A DNA stretch of 53,299 nt from Paludibacter propionicigenes (GTDB lineage Bacteria; Bacteroidota; Bacteroidia; Bacteroidales; JAFGXI01): assembly GCA_020721655.1 (NCBI GenBank), contig DYMG01000006.1:1-53299 (forward strand). The letters are read 5' to 3'. The position numbers and the translations under genes are program-made. The notes beneath the pieces are model-generated. The model saw only the letters and a list, made by a program, of their open reading frames with translations. It had not been told where the DNA came from and did not search any database. Shown here piece after piece: positions 29,638 to 39,400 of this stretch; positions within the stretch are counted from its first letter, which is position 1; the number at the start of each line of letters is the position of its first letter.

Positions 29638-30417
29638 ATGGTATATTTAAAAACTAAAGAAGAAATAGAGTTACTAAGAAAAAGTAATTTGTTGGTTTCA
29701 AAAACAGAAGCAATGCTTGTTGAGTTTTTAAAACCAGGGGTAACAACCATTTCTTTAGATAAAAAAGCCGAAGAGTTTATTAGAGATAACGGAGGTATTC
29801 CCGGATTTCTAAACTATGGAGGTTTTCCTAATAGTTTATGCATTTCTGTTAACGATATGGTTGTTCACGGTATCCCTTCAAATTATAAATTAAAAGAAGG
29901 AGATATAGTTTCAATAGACTGTGGAGTATATATGAACGGCTTTCATGGAGATTCTGCTTATACCTTTATAATTGGAGAAATTTCTAAAGAAAAAGAAAAT
30001 CTTTTAAAAGTAACAAAAGAATCTCTTTACAAAGGAATAGAACAAGCGGTTGTAGGAGCAAGAATAGGAGATATAAGCTTTGCAGTACAAAACCATGCCG
30101 AAAGCAACGGATACTCTGTTGTTAGAGAATTGGTTGGACACGGAGTTGGAAAAAACTTGCACGAAAAACCCGAAGTGCCAAATTATGGTATGAAAGGTAG
30201 AGGTATAAAAATAGAAGAAGGTTTAACAATTGCAATTGAACCAATGATTAATATGGGGAAACGAAATATATTTCAAGCCGACGATGGTTGGTCTATTTTC
30301 ACAAAAGATGGTTTGCCATCAGCTCATTTTGAACATTCAATAGCAATAGTTAACGGAAAAGCCAACGTACTCTCAGATTTTACTATAATTGAAGAACAGA
30401 TAAAAAAATATAAATAA
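29638..30417 (+). CDS. map: Type I methionine aminopeptidase
   Basis: This cytoplasmic metalloenzyme removes the N-terminal methionine from new proteins. I start it at the ATG at 29638 (MVYLKTKEEIELLRKS); a TTG three codons earlier is less likely. The 259 residues hold all five metal ligands: the two Asp in SIDCGVYMNGFHGDSA, His in GHGVGKNLHEKP, Glu in IAIEPMI and Glu in AHFEHSIAI. It lies between secY and infA, without adk, as is common in Bacteroidota. Confidence 0.98.
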   Translation: MVYLKTKEEIELLRKSNLLVSKTEAMLVEFLKPGVTTISLDKKAEEFIRDNGGIPGFLNYGGFPNSLCISVNDMVVHGIPSNYKLKEGDIVSIDCGVYMNGFHGDSAYTFIIGEISKEKENLLKVTKESLYKGIEQAVVGARIGDISFAVQNHAESNGYSVVRELVGHGVGKNLHEKPEVPNYGMKGRGIKIEEGLTIAIEPMINMGKRNIFQADDGWSIFTKDGLPSAHFEHSIAIVNGKANVLSDFTIIEEQIKKYK

Positions 30418-30420
30418 ACT

Positions 30421-30639
30421 ATGGCAAAACAAGCCTCTATAGAACAAGATGGTACAATAATAGAAGCATTGTCTAACGCAATGTTTAGAGTAGAACTTAG
30501 TAATGGACACATTATTACAGCACACATCTCTGGTAAAATGAGAATGCATTACATAAAAATTTTACCTGGTGATAAAGTAAAATTAGAAATGTCGCCATAC
30601 GACTTAACAAAAGGAAGAATTACATTCAGATACAAATAA
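30421..30639 (+). CDS. infA: Translation initiation factor IF-1
   Basis: IF-1 occupies the A site during initiation. The 72-residue OB-fold protein begins [20 protein letters not shown] and contains [20 protein letters not shown] and [20 protein letters not shown], near-identical to bacterial IF-1 signatures. It starts 3 nt after map. Confidence 0.99.
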   Translation: MAKQASIEQDGTIIEALSNAMFRVELSNGHIITAHISGKMRMHYIKILPGDKVKLEMSPYDLTKGRITFRYK

Positions 30640-30651
30640 AAAATAAATAAA

Positions 30652-30768
30652 ATGAAAATTAGAACATCTGTGAAAAAAAGAACTGACGATTGCAAAATCG
30701 TTAGAAGAAAAGGAAGGGTTTATGTTATAAACAAAAAAAATCCTAAATTTAAACAACGTCAAGGATAA
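30652..30768 (+). CDS. rpmJ: 50S ribosomal protein L36, zinc-free form
   Basis: This 38-residue gene reads [20 protein letters not shown] and ends NPKFKQRQG, an unmistakable L36. Of the four zinc ligands in Escherichia coli L36 (Cys11, Cys14, Cys27, His33), only Cys14 is kept; the others are Asp or Thr, Asn and Phe-type substitutions. It is thus a zinc-independent (C-minus) form. It lies 12 nt after infA and 29 nt before rpsM. Confidence 0.97.
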   Translation: MKIRTSVKKRTDDCKIVRRKGRVYVINKKNPKFKQRQG

Positions 30769-30797
30769 TAAATTAAATAAATAAACGAGGAAAAATT

Positions 30798-31175
30798 ATG
30801 GCTAGAATTGCTGGGGTTGATATTCCTGATAATAAAAGAGGTGAGATAAGTCTAACTTACATTTTTGGAATAGGTAGAGCTACTGCTCAAAAAATTTTGG
30901 ATAAATCCGAGATTGACCGAAATAAAAAAGTGAAAGATTGGTCTGACGATGAATTTGCTAAAATTCGTACTGCTATTTCAGATGAATACAGAATTGAAGG
31001 AGAACTACGTTCGGAAATTCAATTAAATATTAAGCGTTTACAAGATATTGGATCTTACAGAGGTATTAGACACCGTTTAGGTTTACCTTTAAGAGGTCAA
31101 AAAACTAAAAACAACGCAAGAACGAGACGAGGTAAAAAAGTAGCAATTGCTGGAAAGAAAAAAGCAACGAAATAA
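30798..31175 (+). CDS. rpsM: 30S ribosomal protein S13
   Basis: S13 contacts the P-site tRNA and the 50S subunit from the 30S head. The 125-residue sequence has [53 protein letters not shown] and a basic tail [17 protein letters not shown]. It opens the alpha-operon part of the cluster. Confidence 0.99.
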   Translation: MARIAGVDIPDNKRGEISLTYIFGIGRATAQKILDKSEIDRNKKVKDWSDDEFAKIRTAISDEYRIEGELRSEIQLNIKRLQDIGSYRGIRHRLGLPLRGQKTKNNARTRRGKKVAIAGKKKATK

Positions 31176-31184
31176 TAATTAATT

Positions 31185-31577
31185 ATGGCAAAAAAGACTA
31201 CTAAAAGTACTAAAAAAAGAGTAGTAAAAATAGAGGCTGTTGGACAGGCTCACATACACTCTTCTTTTAATAACATTATTATCAGTATGACCAATAATGA
31301 AGGACAAGTAATATCTTGGTCATCAGCTGGTAAAAAAGGTTTTAGAGGATCTAAAAAGAACACTCCTTATGCAGCACAAGTTGCATCGGAAGAATGTGCG
31401 AAAATAGCCTTCGACTTAGGACTAAGAAAAGTGAAAGCATACGTTAAAGGACCAGGAAATGGTCGCGAATCTGCTATACGTGCTATTGCAAACGTTGGAA
31501 TTGATGTTACAGAGATTGTTGACGTTACACCATTACCACACAATGGTTGTCGTCCAGCAAAAAGACGTAGAGTTTAA
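31185..31577 (+). CDS. rpsK: 30S ribosomal protein S11
   Basis: S11 is a platform protein near the Shine-Dalgarno helix. The 130 residues include [39 protein letters not shown] and the terminal [18 protein letters not shown]. It sits between rpsM and rpsD as expected. Confidence 0.99.
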   Translation: MAKKTTKSTKKRVVKIEAVGQAHIHSSFNNIIISMTNNEGQVISWSSAGKKGFRGSKKNTPYAAQVASEECAKIAFDLGLRKVKAYVKGPGNGRESAIRAIANVGIDVTEIVDVTPLPHNGCRPAKRRRV

Positions 31578-31596
31578 TAATATAAAGATTTATAAG

Positions 31597-32202
31597 ATGG
31601 CTAGATACATAGGACCTAAAACAAGAATTGCAAGAAAATTTGGTGAAACAATATACGGACCAGATAGAAATTTTGAAAAGAAAAAATATCCTCCAGGACA
31701 ACACGGATCTAACAGAAGAAAGAAAACTTCAGAATACGGTTTGCAATTGCTTGAAAAACAAAAAGCAAAATATACTTACGGACTTTTAGAACGACAGTTT
31801 TCAAACTTGTTCGATAAAGCTACCACAAGTAAAGGAAAAACAGGTGATGTTTTACTACAACTTCTTGAAAGAAGATTAGATAATGTAGTGTTCAGATTAG
31901 GTATATCTCCTACAAGAAACGGAGCAAGACAATTAGTTTCGCACAAGCATATTGTAGTTAATGGAATACTAACTAATATTCCTTCATATTCGGTAAAACC
32001 GGGAGATGTAATCAGTATAAGAGAAAAATCTAAATCACTTTTAGTTATTACCGATTCACTGTCTGGAAGAAATGCTTCAAAATACTCATGGTTAGAATGG
32101 GACTCTGCAGAAATGCAAGGCAAATTCCTTAACACACCTGATAGAGAAGATATTCCGGAAAATATTAAAGAACAACTAATAGTTGAATTATACTCTAAAT
32201 AA
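31597..32202 (+). CDS. rpsD: 30S ribosomal protein S4
   Basis: S4 begins 16S rRNA folding and in Escherichia coli regulates the alpha operon. I start it at the ATG at 31597 ([17 protein letters not shown]). A longer frame from 31459 lies inside rpsK. The 201-residue product lacks the N-terminal four-Cys zinc site and keeps the S4 RNA-binding domain ([28 protein letters not shown]). Confidence 0.98.
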   Translation: MARYIGPKTRIARKFGETIYGPDRNFEKKKYPPGQHGSNRRKKTSEYGLQLLEKQKAKYTYGLLERQFSNLFDKATTSKGKTGDVLLQLLERRLDNVVFRLGISPTRNGARQLVSHKHIVVNGILTNIPSYSVKPGDVISIREKSKSLLVITDSLSGRNASKYSWLEWDSAEMQGKFLNTPDREDIPENIKEQLIVELYSK

Positions 32203-32208
32203 TTAAAT

Positions 32209-33201
32209 ATGGCTATATTGGCATTTCAAAAACCTGATAAGGTTTTAATGATTGAATCTTCAGAAACAAAAGGTTTATTTGAATTTAAACCTCTAGAGCC
32301 AGGTTACGGCTTAACCGTAGGTAATGCACTAAGAAGAGTTTTACTTTCTTCATTAGAAGGTTATGCTATAACTAAGGTTAAAATTGAAGGAGTTGATCAC
32401 GAATTTTCAACAATAGATGGTGTTGTAGAAGATGTTTCTGAAATTATATTAAACCTAAAGCAAGTTCGTTTTAAAAGACAATTAGAAGATACAATAACCG
32501 AAAGAGTTTCAATAAATATATCTGGACAAGAAACAATTACAGCAGGCGATTTCTCACGATTTATAACAGCGTTTGAAGTACTTAACCCAGAACATATTAT
32601 TTGCCATTTGGAATCTAAAACCAGAATTCACATGGAAATTGAAATAAACAAAGGTAGAGGATATGTTACAGCCGACGAAAACATTGTTGAATCTCCAGAA
32701 ATTGGAATAATCCCTGTTAGTGCTATTTATACACCTATTAGAAATGTAAAATACCATACAGAAAATGTTCGTGTTGAACAACGTACCGATTTCGAAAAAC
32801 TAATTATAGAAATTGAAACAGACGGCTCTATACACCCAAAAGACGCTCTAAAAGACGCTTCAAAAATTCTAATTTATCACTTTATGCTTTTCTCTGATGA
32901 AAAAATTAGCTTAGACGACGAAGAGAAAAAAGATAACGAAGAGTTTGACGAAGAAATACTACACATGCGTCAACTACTTAAAACTAAGCTTGTTGATATG
33001 GATTTATCAGTTAGAGCTCTTAATTGCCTTAAAGCTGCCGATGTTGATACTCTTGGCGACTTGGTTAGGTTTAATAAAAACGACCTATTAAAATTTAGAA
33101 ATTTTGGTAAAAAATCATTGACAGAACTCGACGAACTGTTAGTTAATTACAGCCTAAATTTTGGTATGGATATTATAAAATATAAATTAGATAAAGATTA
33201 A
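32209..33201 (+). CDS. rpoA: RNA polymerase subunit alpha
   Basis: Alpha dimerises to nucleate RNA polymerase assembly. The 330-residue protein has the N-terminal domain (about 1-230; [27 protein letters not shown]) and a helix-hairpin-helix C-terminal domain (about 255-325; [34 protein letters not shown]). They are joined by an acidic linker. It lies between S4 and L17, as in most bacteria. Confidence 0.99.
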   Translation: MAILAFQKPDKVLMIESSETKGLFEFKPLEPGYGLTVGNALRRVLLSSLEGYAITKVKIEGVDHEFSTIDGVVEDVSEIILNLKQVRFKRQLEDTITERVSINISGQETITAGDFSRFITAFEVLNPEHIICHLESKTRIHMEIEINKGRGYVTADENIVESPEIGIIPVSAIYTPIRNVKYHTENVRVEQRTDFEKLIIEIETDGSIHPKDALKDASKILIYHFMLFSDEKISLDDEEKKDNEEFDEEILHMRQLLKTKLVDMDLSVRALNCLKAADVDTLGDLVRFNKNDLLKFRNFGKKSLTELDELLVNYSLNFGMDIIKYKLDKD

Positions 33202-33207
33202 ATAGAG

Positions 33208-33699
33208 ATGAGACACGGGAAGAAATTAAATCACTTAGGAAGGAAGCCTGCTCATAGGAAAGCTATGCTATCTAATATGGCAGCGTCTCTTATTTTACAT
33301 AAAAGAATTAGAACAACTCTTGCAAAAGCAAAAGCTCTTAAAGTTTATGTTGAACCTTTAATTACAAAATCAAAGGACGACTCAACTAATTCAAGACGTG
33401 TTGTGTTTAGTTATTTAAAAGATAAATACGCAGTTACAGAACTGTTTAGAGACATATCAGTAAAAGTAGCAGACAGACCAGGTGGATATACAAGAATTTT
33501 AAAACTTGGAAACCGCTTAGGCGACAATGCAGAAATGTGTATGATAGAATTGGTAGATTATAACGATAATATGTTAGGTACTACTAAAGATACTAAGAAA
33601 AAAGCTACACGTAGAAAAAAAACAACTAAGGATGTTGGTGCTACTGCAGAACCTAAAGCAACAAAAACTGTTGCCGATGAAAAAAATAACGAAGAATAA
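33208..33699 (+). CDS. rplQ: 50S ribosomal protein L17
   Basis: L17 surrounds the tunnel exit. The core (about 1-118) has [38 protein letters not shown] and [21 protein letters not shown] Lys/Thr/Ala-rich tail of about 45 residues ([13 protein letters not shown]) follows. This makes it longer than the 127-residue Escherichia coli protein, as is common in Bacteroidota. It is the last gene before the terminator. Confidence 0.98.
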   Translation: MRHGKKLNHLGRKPAHRKAMLSNMAASLILHKRIRTTLAKAKALKVYVEPLITKSKDDSTNSRRVVFSYLKDKYAVTELFRDISVKVADRPGGYTRILKLGNRLGDNAEMCMIELVDYNDNMLGTTKDTKKKATRRKKTTKDVGATAEPKATKTVADEKNNEE

Positions 33700-33715
33700 A
33701 AATTTTAGTTATTTT

Positions 33716-33747
33716 AAAAAAAGGGAAGCGTTTGTTTCCCTTTTTTT
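33716..33747 (+). terminator. Intrinsic terminator of the ribosomal cluster
   Basis: GGGAA (33723-33727) pairs with TTCCC (33736-33740) around an 8-nt loop. The stem is extended by seven A before and seven T after. It lies 16 nt past the rplQ stop. Confidence 0.9.
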
Positions 33748-33770
33748 GTTTTATAATTATTAAAACCTGC

Positions 33771-33799
33771 TTTGAGTTCATTATTTATTCTTAAATTTG
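33771..33799 (+). promoter_or_regulatory. Promoter of the permease-ligase operon
   Basis: TTTG (33771-33774), 17 nt, then TAAATTTG (33792-33799) matches the Bacteroidota pattern. The expected transcript start is about a dozen nt before the TTG codon at 33819, which supports that start. Confidence 0.7.
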
Positions 33800-33818
33800 T
33801 CTATCATAAATAATAATA

Positions 33819-35063
33819 TTGAATTTCGAATTTTTTATAGCAAAACGTATTTATTTAAATACCGAAAATGGTAAAAAAATAAGTAAACCACTAATTAACA
33901 TTGCACAAATAAGCATTGCGTTAGGTATTGTTGTTATGCTTATTTCAATATCGGTTGCAGTAGGGTTTAAAAATAAAATTAAAGAAAAAACTGTAAGCTT
34001 TAGCTCTCAAATACAATTAGTTAATTTCGACTCGAATAAGTCGTTTGAAACAGTGCCAATTACGCATAATGTAAACTTGGTTTCTAAAATTGAAAAAATT
34101 GACGGAATAAAATCAATTCAACTTTACGCCACAAAAGCAGCGGTATTTAAAAGCAATAAAATTGTAAGCGGAATAATACTTAAAGGCATTGATAATTCAT
34201 TTAATAAAGAAATATTCAATAAAAATATCATAAAAGGAAAAATTCCGGAAATTAAAAAAAACAAAACATCAAACGATATATTAATATCAGAAAGCACAGC
34301 TTTACTACTTAATTTAACACTTGGCGACACAATTATAACTTATTTTGTGCAAAATCCAATAAGACTTAGGAAATTTAAAATAGTAGGAATCTTTAAAACA
34401 GACATACCAGATGTTGATAAACGCTATGCAATAATAGATATGCAACACATTCAAAAATTAAACAAGTGGCAAAAGAACCAAATATCGGGCTATGAAATTA
34501 GTATAAATAACTTTAATGATATTGACAAACTAAAAGGTGAAATACAAAATGAAATAGGCTATGGTGTAAGCGAAAATGAAGAAAAAATAAAGGTGCAAAC
34601 AATACAAGAAATATTTCCAATGCTTTTCGATTGGATAAACTTATTTGATGCAAATGTTTGGGTAATTCTAATTTTAATAACCTCAGTAGCCGGATTTAAT
34701 ATGGTTTCCGGATTGTTAGTTATTATTTTAGAAAACACACAAATGATAGGAATTTTAAAATCGATGGGAAGCAAAAACAAGGACGTTAGAAGAATATTTA
34801 TTTATTACTCGGCAATGTTAATTACAAAAGGAGTAATTTGGGGTAATATTATTGGATTTTCAATATTATTGATGCAATATTATTTTGGAATATTTAAATT
34901 AGATCCAGAATCGTATTATATTGAAGTTGTCCCGGTTTATTTTCCCATACTATATTTCATTGCTTTAAATTTAGCAACAATAATTATTACATTATTAATG
35001 TTAATAGTGCCATCGGCAATAATTTCAAAAATAACTCCATCAAAAGTTATAAAATTCAATTAA
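33819..35063 (+). CDS. FtsX/LolC-type ABC transporter permease
   Basis: This 414-residue inner-membrane protein has the LolC/E-MacB layout. One N-terminal transmembrane helix lies at about 27-50. A periplasmic domain covers about 51-278 and is followed by three more helices at about 281-305, 327-358 and 376-402. The FtsX-core motif GILKSMGSKNKDVRRIF is present. The start must be TTG at 33819 (MNFEFFIAKRIYLN), because no in-frame ATG occurs upstream before a stop and the next Met is inside the first helix. No ATPase gene lies beside it, so its LolD-like partner is probably encoded elsewhere. Lipoprotein release to the outer membrane is the most likely role. Confidence 0.88.
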   Translation: MNFEFFIAKRIYLNTENGKKISKPLINIAQISIALGIVVMLISISVAVGFKNKIKEKTVSFSSQIQLVNFDSNKSFETVPITHNVNLVSKIEKIDGIKSIQLYATKAAVFKSNKIVSGIILKGIDNSFNKEIFNKNIIKGKIPEIKKNKTSNDILISESTALLLNLTLGDTIITYFVQNPIRLRKFKIVGIFKTDIPDVDKRYAIIDMQHIQKLNKWQKNQISGYEISINNFNDIDKLKGEIQNEIGYGVSENEEKIKVQTIQEIFPMLFDWINLFDANVWVILILITSVAGFNMVSGLLVIILENTQMIGILKSMGSKNKDVRRIFIYYSAMLITKGVIWGNIIGFSILLMQYYFGIFKLDPESYYIEVVPVYFPILYFIALNLATIIITLLMLIVPSAIISKITPSKVIKFN

Positions 35064-35076
35064 TTAAACTTAGTTT

Positions 35077-36366
35077 ATGTTTATACCCGAAATTGAAACA
35101 AAATCAAAAGCTGAAATTAAGCTTTTACAAGAACAAAAGCTACAAAAATTAATGGCGTATTTAAATAGGAAATCAAAGTTTTATAAAAAAATATTTTCCG
35201 AAAACAATATTAAAATATCAGAGATAAAAACGCTTGAAGATTTAATAAAAATACCTGTAACAACAAAAGACGATTTGCAAAATCAATTTAACGATTTTTT
35301 ATGTATTGATAAATCACAAGTAATAGATTTTGTAACAACCTCAGGTACATTGGGAAACCCTGTTACTTTTGCGATGTCCGACAAAGATTTAGATAGGTTG
35401 GCTTACAATGAATTTATATCATTTTCTTGTGCAAACACAAATTCTGATGATATTTTTCAGTTAATGGTAACTTTAGATAAACGTTTTATGGCAGGAATGG
35501 CATATTTTCTCGGCTTACGCCGATTAGGTGCTGGAATTATTAGGGTAGGACCCGGTTCTCCTGAATTACAATTTGAATCAATAAACAGATACAAACCAAC
35601 AGGCTTGGTTACAGTGCCATCTTTTATCCCAAAACTTATTGAATATGCCGAAAAAAATGGAATTGACTATAAAAACTCATCAATAAAAAAAGCAATTTGT
35701 ATAGGCGAACCAATTAGAAACTCAAATTTTGAACTAAATACTTTAGGGAAAAAAATTAAAGATAAGTGGAATATTGAACTATATTCGACATACGCTTCAA
35801 CAGAAATGGGAACAGCATTTACCGAATGTAAAGCCGGAATGGGAGGGCATCATCACCCAGAAATGATTATTGTAGAATTTTTAGACGATAATAATTTACC
35901 AGTAAACGATAACCAACCGGGTGAAGTTACAATTACAACTCTTGGCGTGGAGGGAATGCCTCTTCTTAGGTTTAAAACCGGAGATGTTTGCTACCATTTT
36001 ACCGAGAAATGTTCTTGTGGAAGAAATACAATGAGACTTGGTCCTGTTATTGGAAGAAAGCAACAAATGATTAAATTTAAAGGTACAACAATTTATCCAC
36101 CAGCAATATACGATGTTTTGAATGAGATAGATTGTATTGAAAATTATATAATTGAAGTTGCAACTGGCGAATTTGGAACCGACGAAGTTTTAATAAAAGT
36201 TGGTTGCAAAACTATTGAAAAAAATATCGATAAAAAATTAAAAGACCATTTTAGAGCTAAACTGAGAGTTGCTCCAGAATTTGAGTTTTTTTCACCTAAT
36301 GAAATTTTTAAAATGCAATTTCCCGAAAATACTCGAAAACCAATTGTGTTTATTGATAAAAGATAA
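35077..36366 (+). CDS. Phenylacetate-CoA ligase-like (PaaK family) adenylate-forming enzyme
   Basis: This 429-residue cytoplasmic protein belongs to the ANL adenylate-forming superfamily. It has the P-loop TTSGTLGNPVTF (87-98), the adenine-binding YASTEMGTAF near 240, TTLGVEGMPLLRFKTGDV with the ATP-ribose Asp, a short Cys pair CSCGR and the hinge GRKQQMIKFKGTTIYP. The C-terminal subdomain (about 335-429) is complete. The family activates aryl or other carboxylic acids to CoA thioesters. It starts 13 nt after the permease gene in the same operon. The rest of a phenylacetate pathway is not nearby, so the substrate is unknown. Confidence 0.88.
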   Translation: MFIPEIETKSKAEIKLLQEQKLQKLMAYLNRKSKFYKKIFSENNIKISEIKTLEDLIKIPVTTKDDLQNQFNDFLCIDKSQVIDFVTTSGTLGNPVTFAMSDKDLDRLAYNEFISFSCANTNSDDIFQLMVTLDKRFMAGMAYFLGLRRLGAGIIRVGPGSPELQFESINRYKPTGLVTVPSFIPKLIEYAEKNGIDYKNSSIKKAICIGEPIRNSNFELNTLGKKIKDKWNIELYSTYASTEMGTAFTECKAGMGGHHHPEMIIVEFLDDNNLPVNDNQPGEVTITTLGVEGMPLLRFKTGDVCYHFTEKCSCGRNTMRLGPVIGRKQQMIKFKGTTIYPPAIYDVLNEIDCIENYIIEVATGEFGTDEVLIKVGCKTIEKNIDKKLKDHFRAKLRVAPEFEFFSPNEIFKMQFPENTRKPIVFIDKR

Positions 36367-36397
36367 AAAAAATGCCACAATTTGTGGCATTTTTTTT
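36365..36397. terminator. Bidirectional intrinsic terminator, ligase gene / glycogen operon
   Basis: TGCCACAA and TTGTGGCA pair around a single base, flanked by an A-run (36365-36372) and T-run (36390-36397). The symmetry lets it end transcripts from both sides of the convergent junction. Confidence 0.92.
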
Positions 36398-36409
36398 ACA
36401 ATATGAATA

Positions 36410-39400
36410 TTACAACCAACGCAATATTCCAGAATCTTGCTGATATGCTTGCAGTTCTGAAATAGGGAAAAGTCTAATACCATAATTTAATTTTCCAAGT
36501 TCGTTTGGTTTAACTTCCGCCTTGTATTTAACAATTTGCCCATCTTCCTTATATAGTTCAAAATTAACTATATCGGATAATGGCTCATTGTTTTCTATAA
36601 AAGGATATGAAATAACAATTTGCAAACCTATTTCTTTTGCATCAACACTTCCCTTGTCTATAGTTACTTTAAAAATTGTGTTTTCACCAAGTGTAAGATT
36701 TCCTTCGTCGTTAGATTGTGTGGTAATTTTAAGTACTTTTATTTCAGAAAAACGTTCTCCAATTCCATTTTTCCATATCACAAATTCTTTCAATTTTTCG
36801 TAATTAGTCGCCGACATTAAATTAAATCTGCTATACAATTTGTTGTAAAAACGATTGTAATAATCGTCTATCATTCGTTTTGTGGTAAAATTTGATGCAA
36901 CTTTAGAAATGGAATTTTTAATGAACGATACCCATTTTACAGGAACATCGTTTTCATTTCTGTTGTAATATGTTGGAATTATCTCGTTTTCAAACTGATG
37001 ATATATTAATGATGCATCTAACTGATTTTGGAAATTTTGGTCTTCAAAAGTTCGTTCCTCAGGCAACGACCATCCTGCATTTTCCATATAACCTTCTGCC
37101 CACCAACCATCTAAAACTGAAAAATGTAAAGCACCATTCATAACAGCTTTCATTCCGCTTGTTCCCGATGCTTCTAACGGACGTGTTGGCGTATTAAACC
37201 AAATATCAACACCTTGCACTAATTTCCTAGCTAATTCCATATCGTAATTTTCTACAAATAGAATTTTGCCAATAAATTCGGGGCGTTTTGATATTTCTAC
37301 AATGTCTTTTATGTAGCTTTGGCCTGGAATATCGTTAGGGTGTGCTTTTCCTGCAAAAATAAATTGAACCGGACGTTTTGGATTGTTTACAATTTTGCTT
37401 AATCTCTCTAAATCTGAAAACAAAAGAAGTGCTCGTTTATAGGTTGCAAAACGGCGTGCAAAACCTATGGTTAAGGCTTTGTTGTTTAGCGAATTAACTA
37501 CGTCAATCATTAATTTTGGATTGTCGTATCGTCTAACCCAATTTGTTTGAATTCGTAATTTTAAATAATTAATTAGTTTTTCTCTATGATGGTTTCTTGT
37601 ATCCCAAATAATTGCGTCGTCTAAATTTTGAATGTTATTCCATAGTTCAATTTTATCTTGGTTTTCAATAAGTTTATTTTCTGAAATTTTATCGTAAATT
37701 TTCTTCCAATATTTTGAAGTCCAAGTTGCAAAGTGTACGCCGTTTGTAACATATCCTATTGGCAATTCTTTTGTAAAGTAGCCTTTCCACAGTGGATTAA
37801 ACATTTTTTTAGTAACGTCGCCGTGTAATCTACTAACACCATTAACTTCTTGCGATAAATGTAGAGCTAAATTGCTCATTGAAAATTTAAAATCGGTTTT
37901 TTCGGCTTTTCCTAATGCAAAGAACTCTTCCCAAGTAATACCAAAATTTTTATAATAATATGAAATATATTTACGCATTAAATTTTCCTCGAACATATCG
38001 TGTCCGGCAGGAACAGGTGTATGTGTTGTAAATAAGCTTGTTGAGCGTACTATTTCTACTGCTTGTTGGTATGTAAAATATTTTTCATACATTAGTTTAT
38101 TGATGCGTTCTAGACCAATAAATGCAGCGTGTCCTTCGTTTAAGTGAAAAATTTCAGGATAAATTCCTAAGTGGCACAAAGTTGTAATACCGCCAATACC
38201 TAATATTATTTCTTGTTTTAGTCTGTTTTCGTTATTTCCACCGTATAAATGGTATGTTATTTCTCTGTCTTCTTGAATATTATCATCAAAATCGGTATCT
38301 AATAAAATTAAGTCTATTCTTCCAATAATTGCTTTCCAAAGTTTTATTTTAACATCTCTACCCGGAAATTTTACACTTAGTATAATTTGTTGTCCTTCGG
38401 CATTTTTAATTTTAGATATTGGTATTTGAGAGAGCATTTGTGCGTCGTATTTTGCAATTTGCTGTCCATCAATAGAAAGTTCTTGTTTAAAATAGCCATA
38501 TTTATAAAGTAATCCAACTGCTGTTAAGTTAACATTGTTGTCGCTAGCTTCTTTTAAGTAATCGCCTGCTAAAATTCCTAAGCCTCCAGAGAAAATTTTA
38601 AGAGCATCGTGAAAACCGTATTCCATACTAAAATAGGCAATATTTGGACCTTTTGCTTGTGCTTTTTTATTTACATAAGAATTAAACACATTTAGTTGTG
38701 TTTCATATTCTTTCATAAATTCTTTGTCCTTGGCAAACTTATCTAAAGTTGAAAATGGTAGTTTATTTAAAAATAGTTTTGGATTGTAATTTGATGCAAC
38801 CCAAAGGTCTCTGTCTATTTTTTTAAATAATTCAACAAAATTAAAATTCCACGACCACCATAAATTTTCCGACATTTCGAATAAGCCATTAAATTTTTCG
38901 TGATAATTGCTTTCTACATATACCGAACGCCATTTAGGGTCGAAATTTATTTCAATATTTTCGTCAATATTTTTTTCGTTTTCCGATAAAATGTCTTCGT
39001 TGCTAAAGCGTTTTTCTTTGTTTTCTATAGCTATTTCGTAGGCTTTAAAATAGAATTCTGCTAAATTTGACCAAAGGGCTGTTTTAGAAATTTCTCCGGC
39101 ATTAATTTTTGCTTTTTCGAGTTCTGTTTTGCTAAATTTAGAAAAATCGATAATATATTTTTTTATCGATGTAACAACGTCTGAATCGTTATCGTCTGTT
39201 CTGTTTATGACTTTTACTGCGTTCGATTCTGAAAATTTACTTTGTTGAACCCATTTCCCAAATCCGGCTAACGATGTTGTAACTGTAGGCACATTGAATG
39301 CTAAACTTTCTAATGGAGTGTAACCCCAAGGTTCGTAATAAGAGGCAAAAATGCTTGCATCGAATGCAGAAAGTAGGTCGTAGTATTTTATATTAAATGC

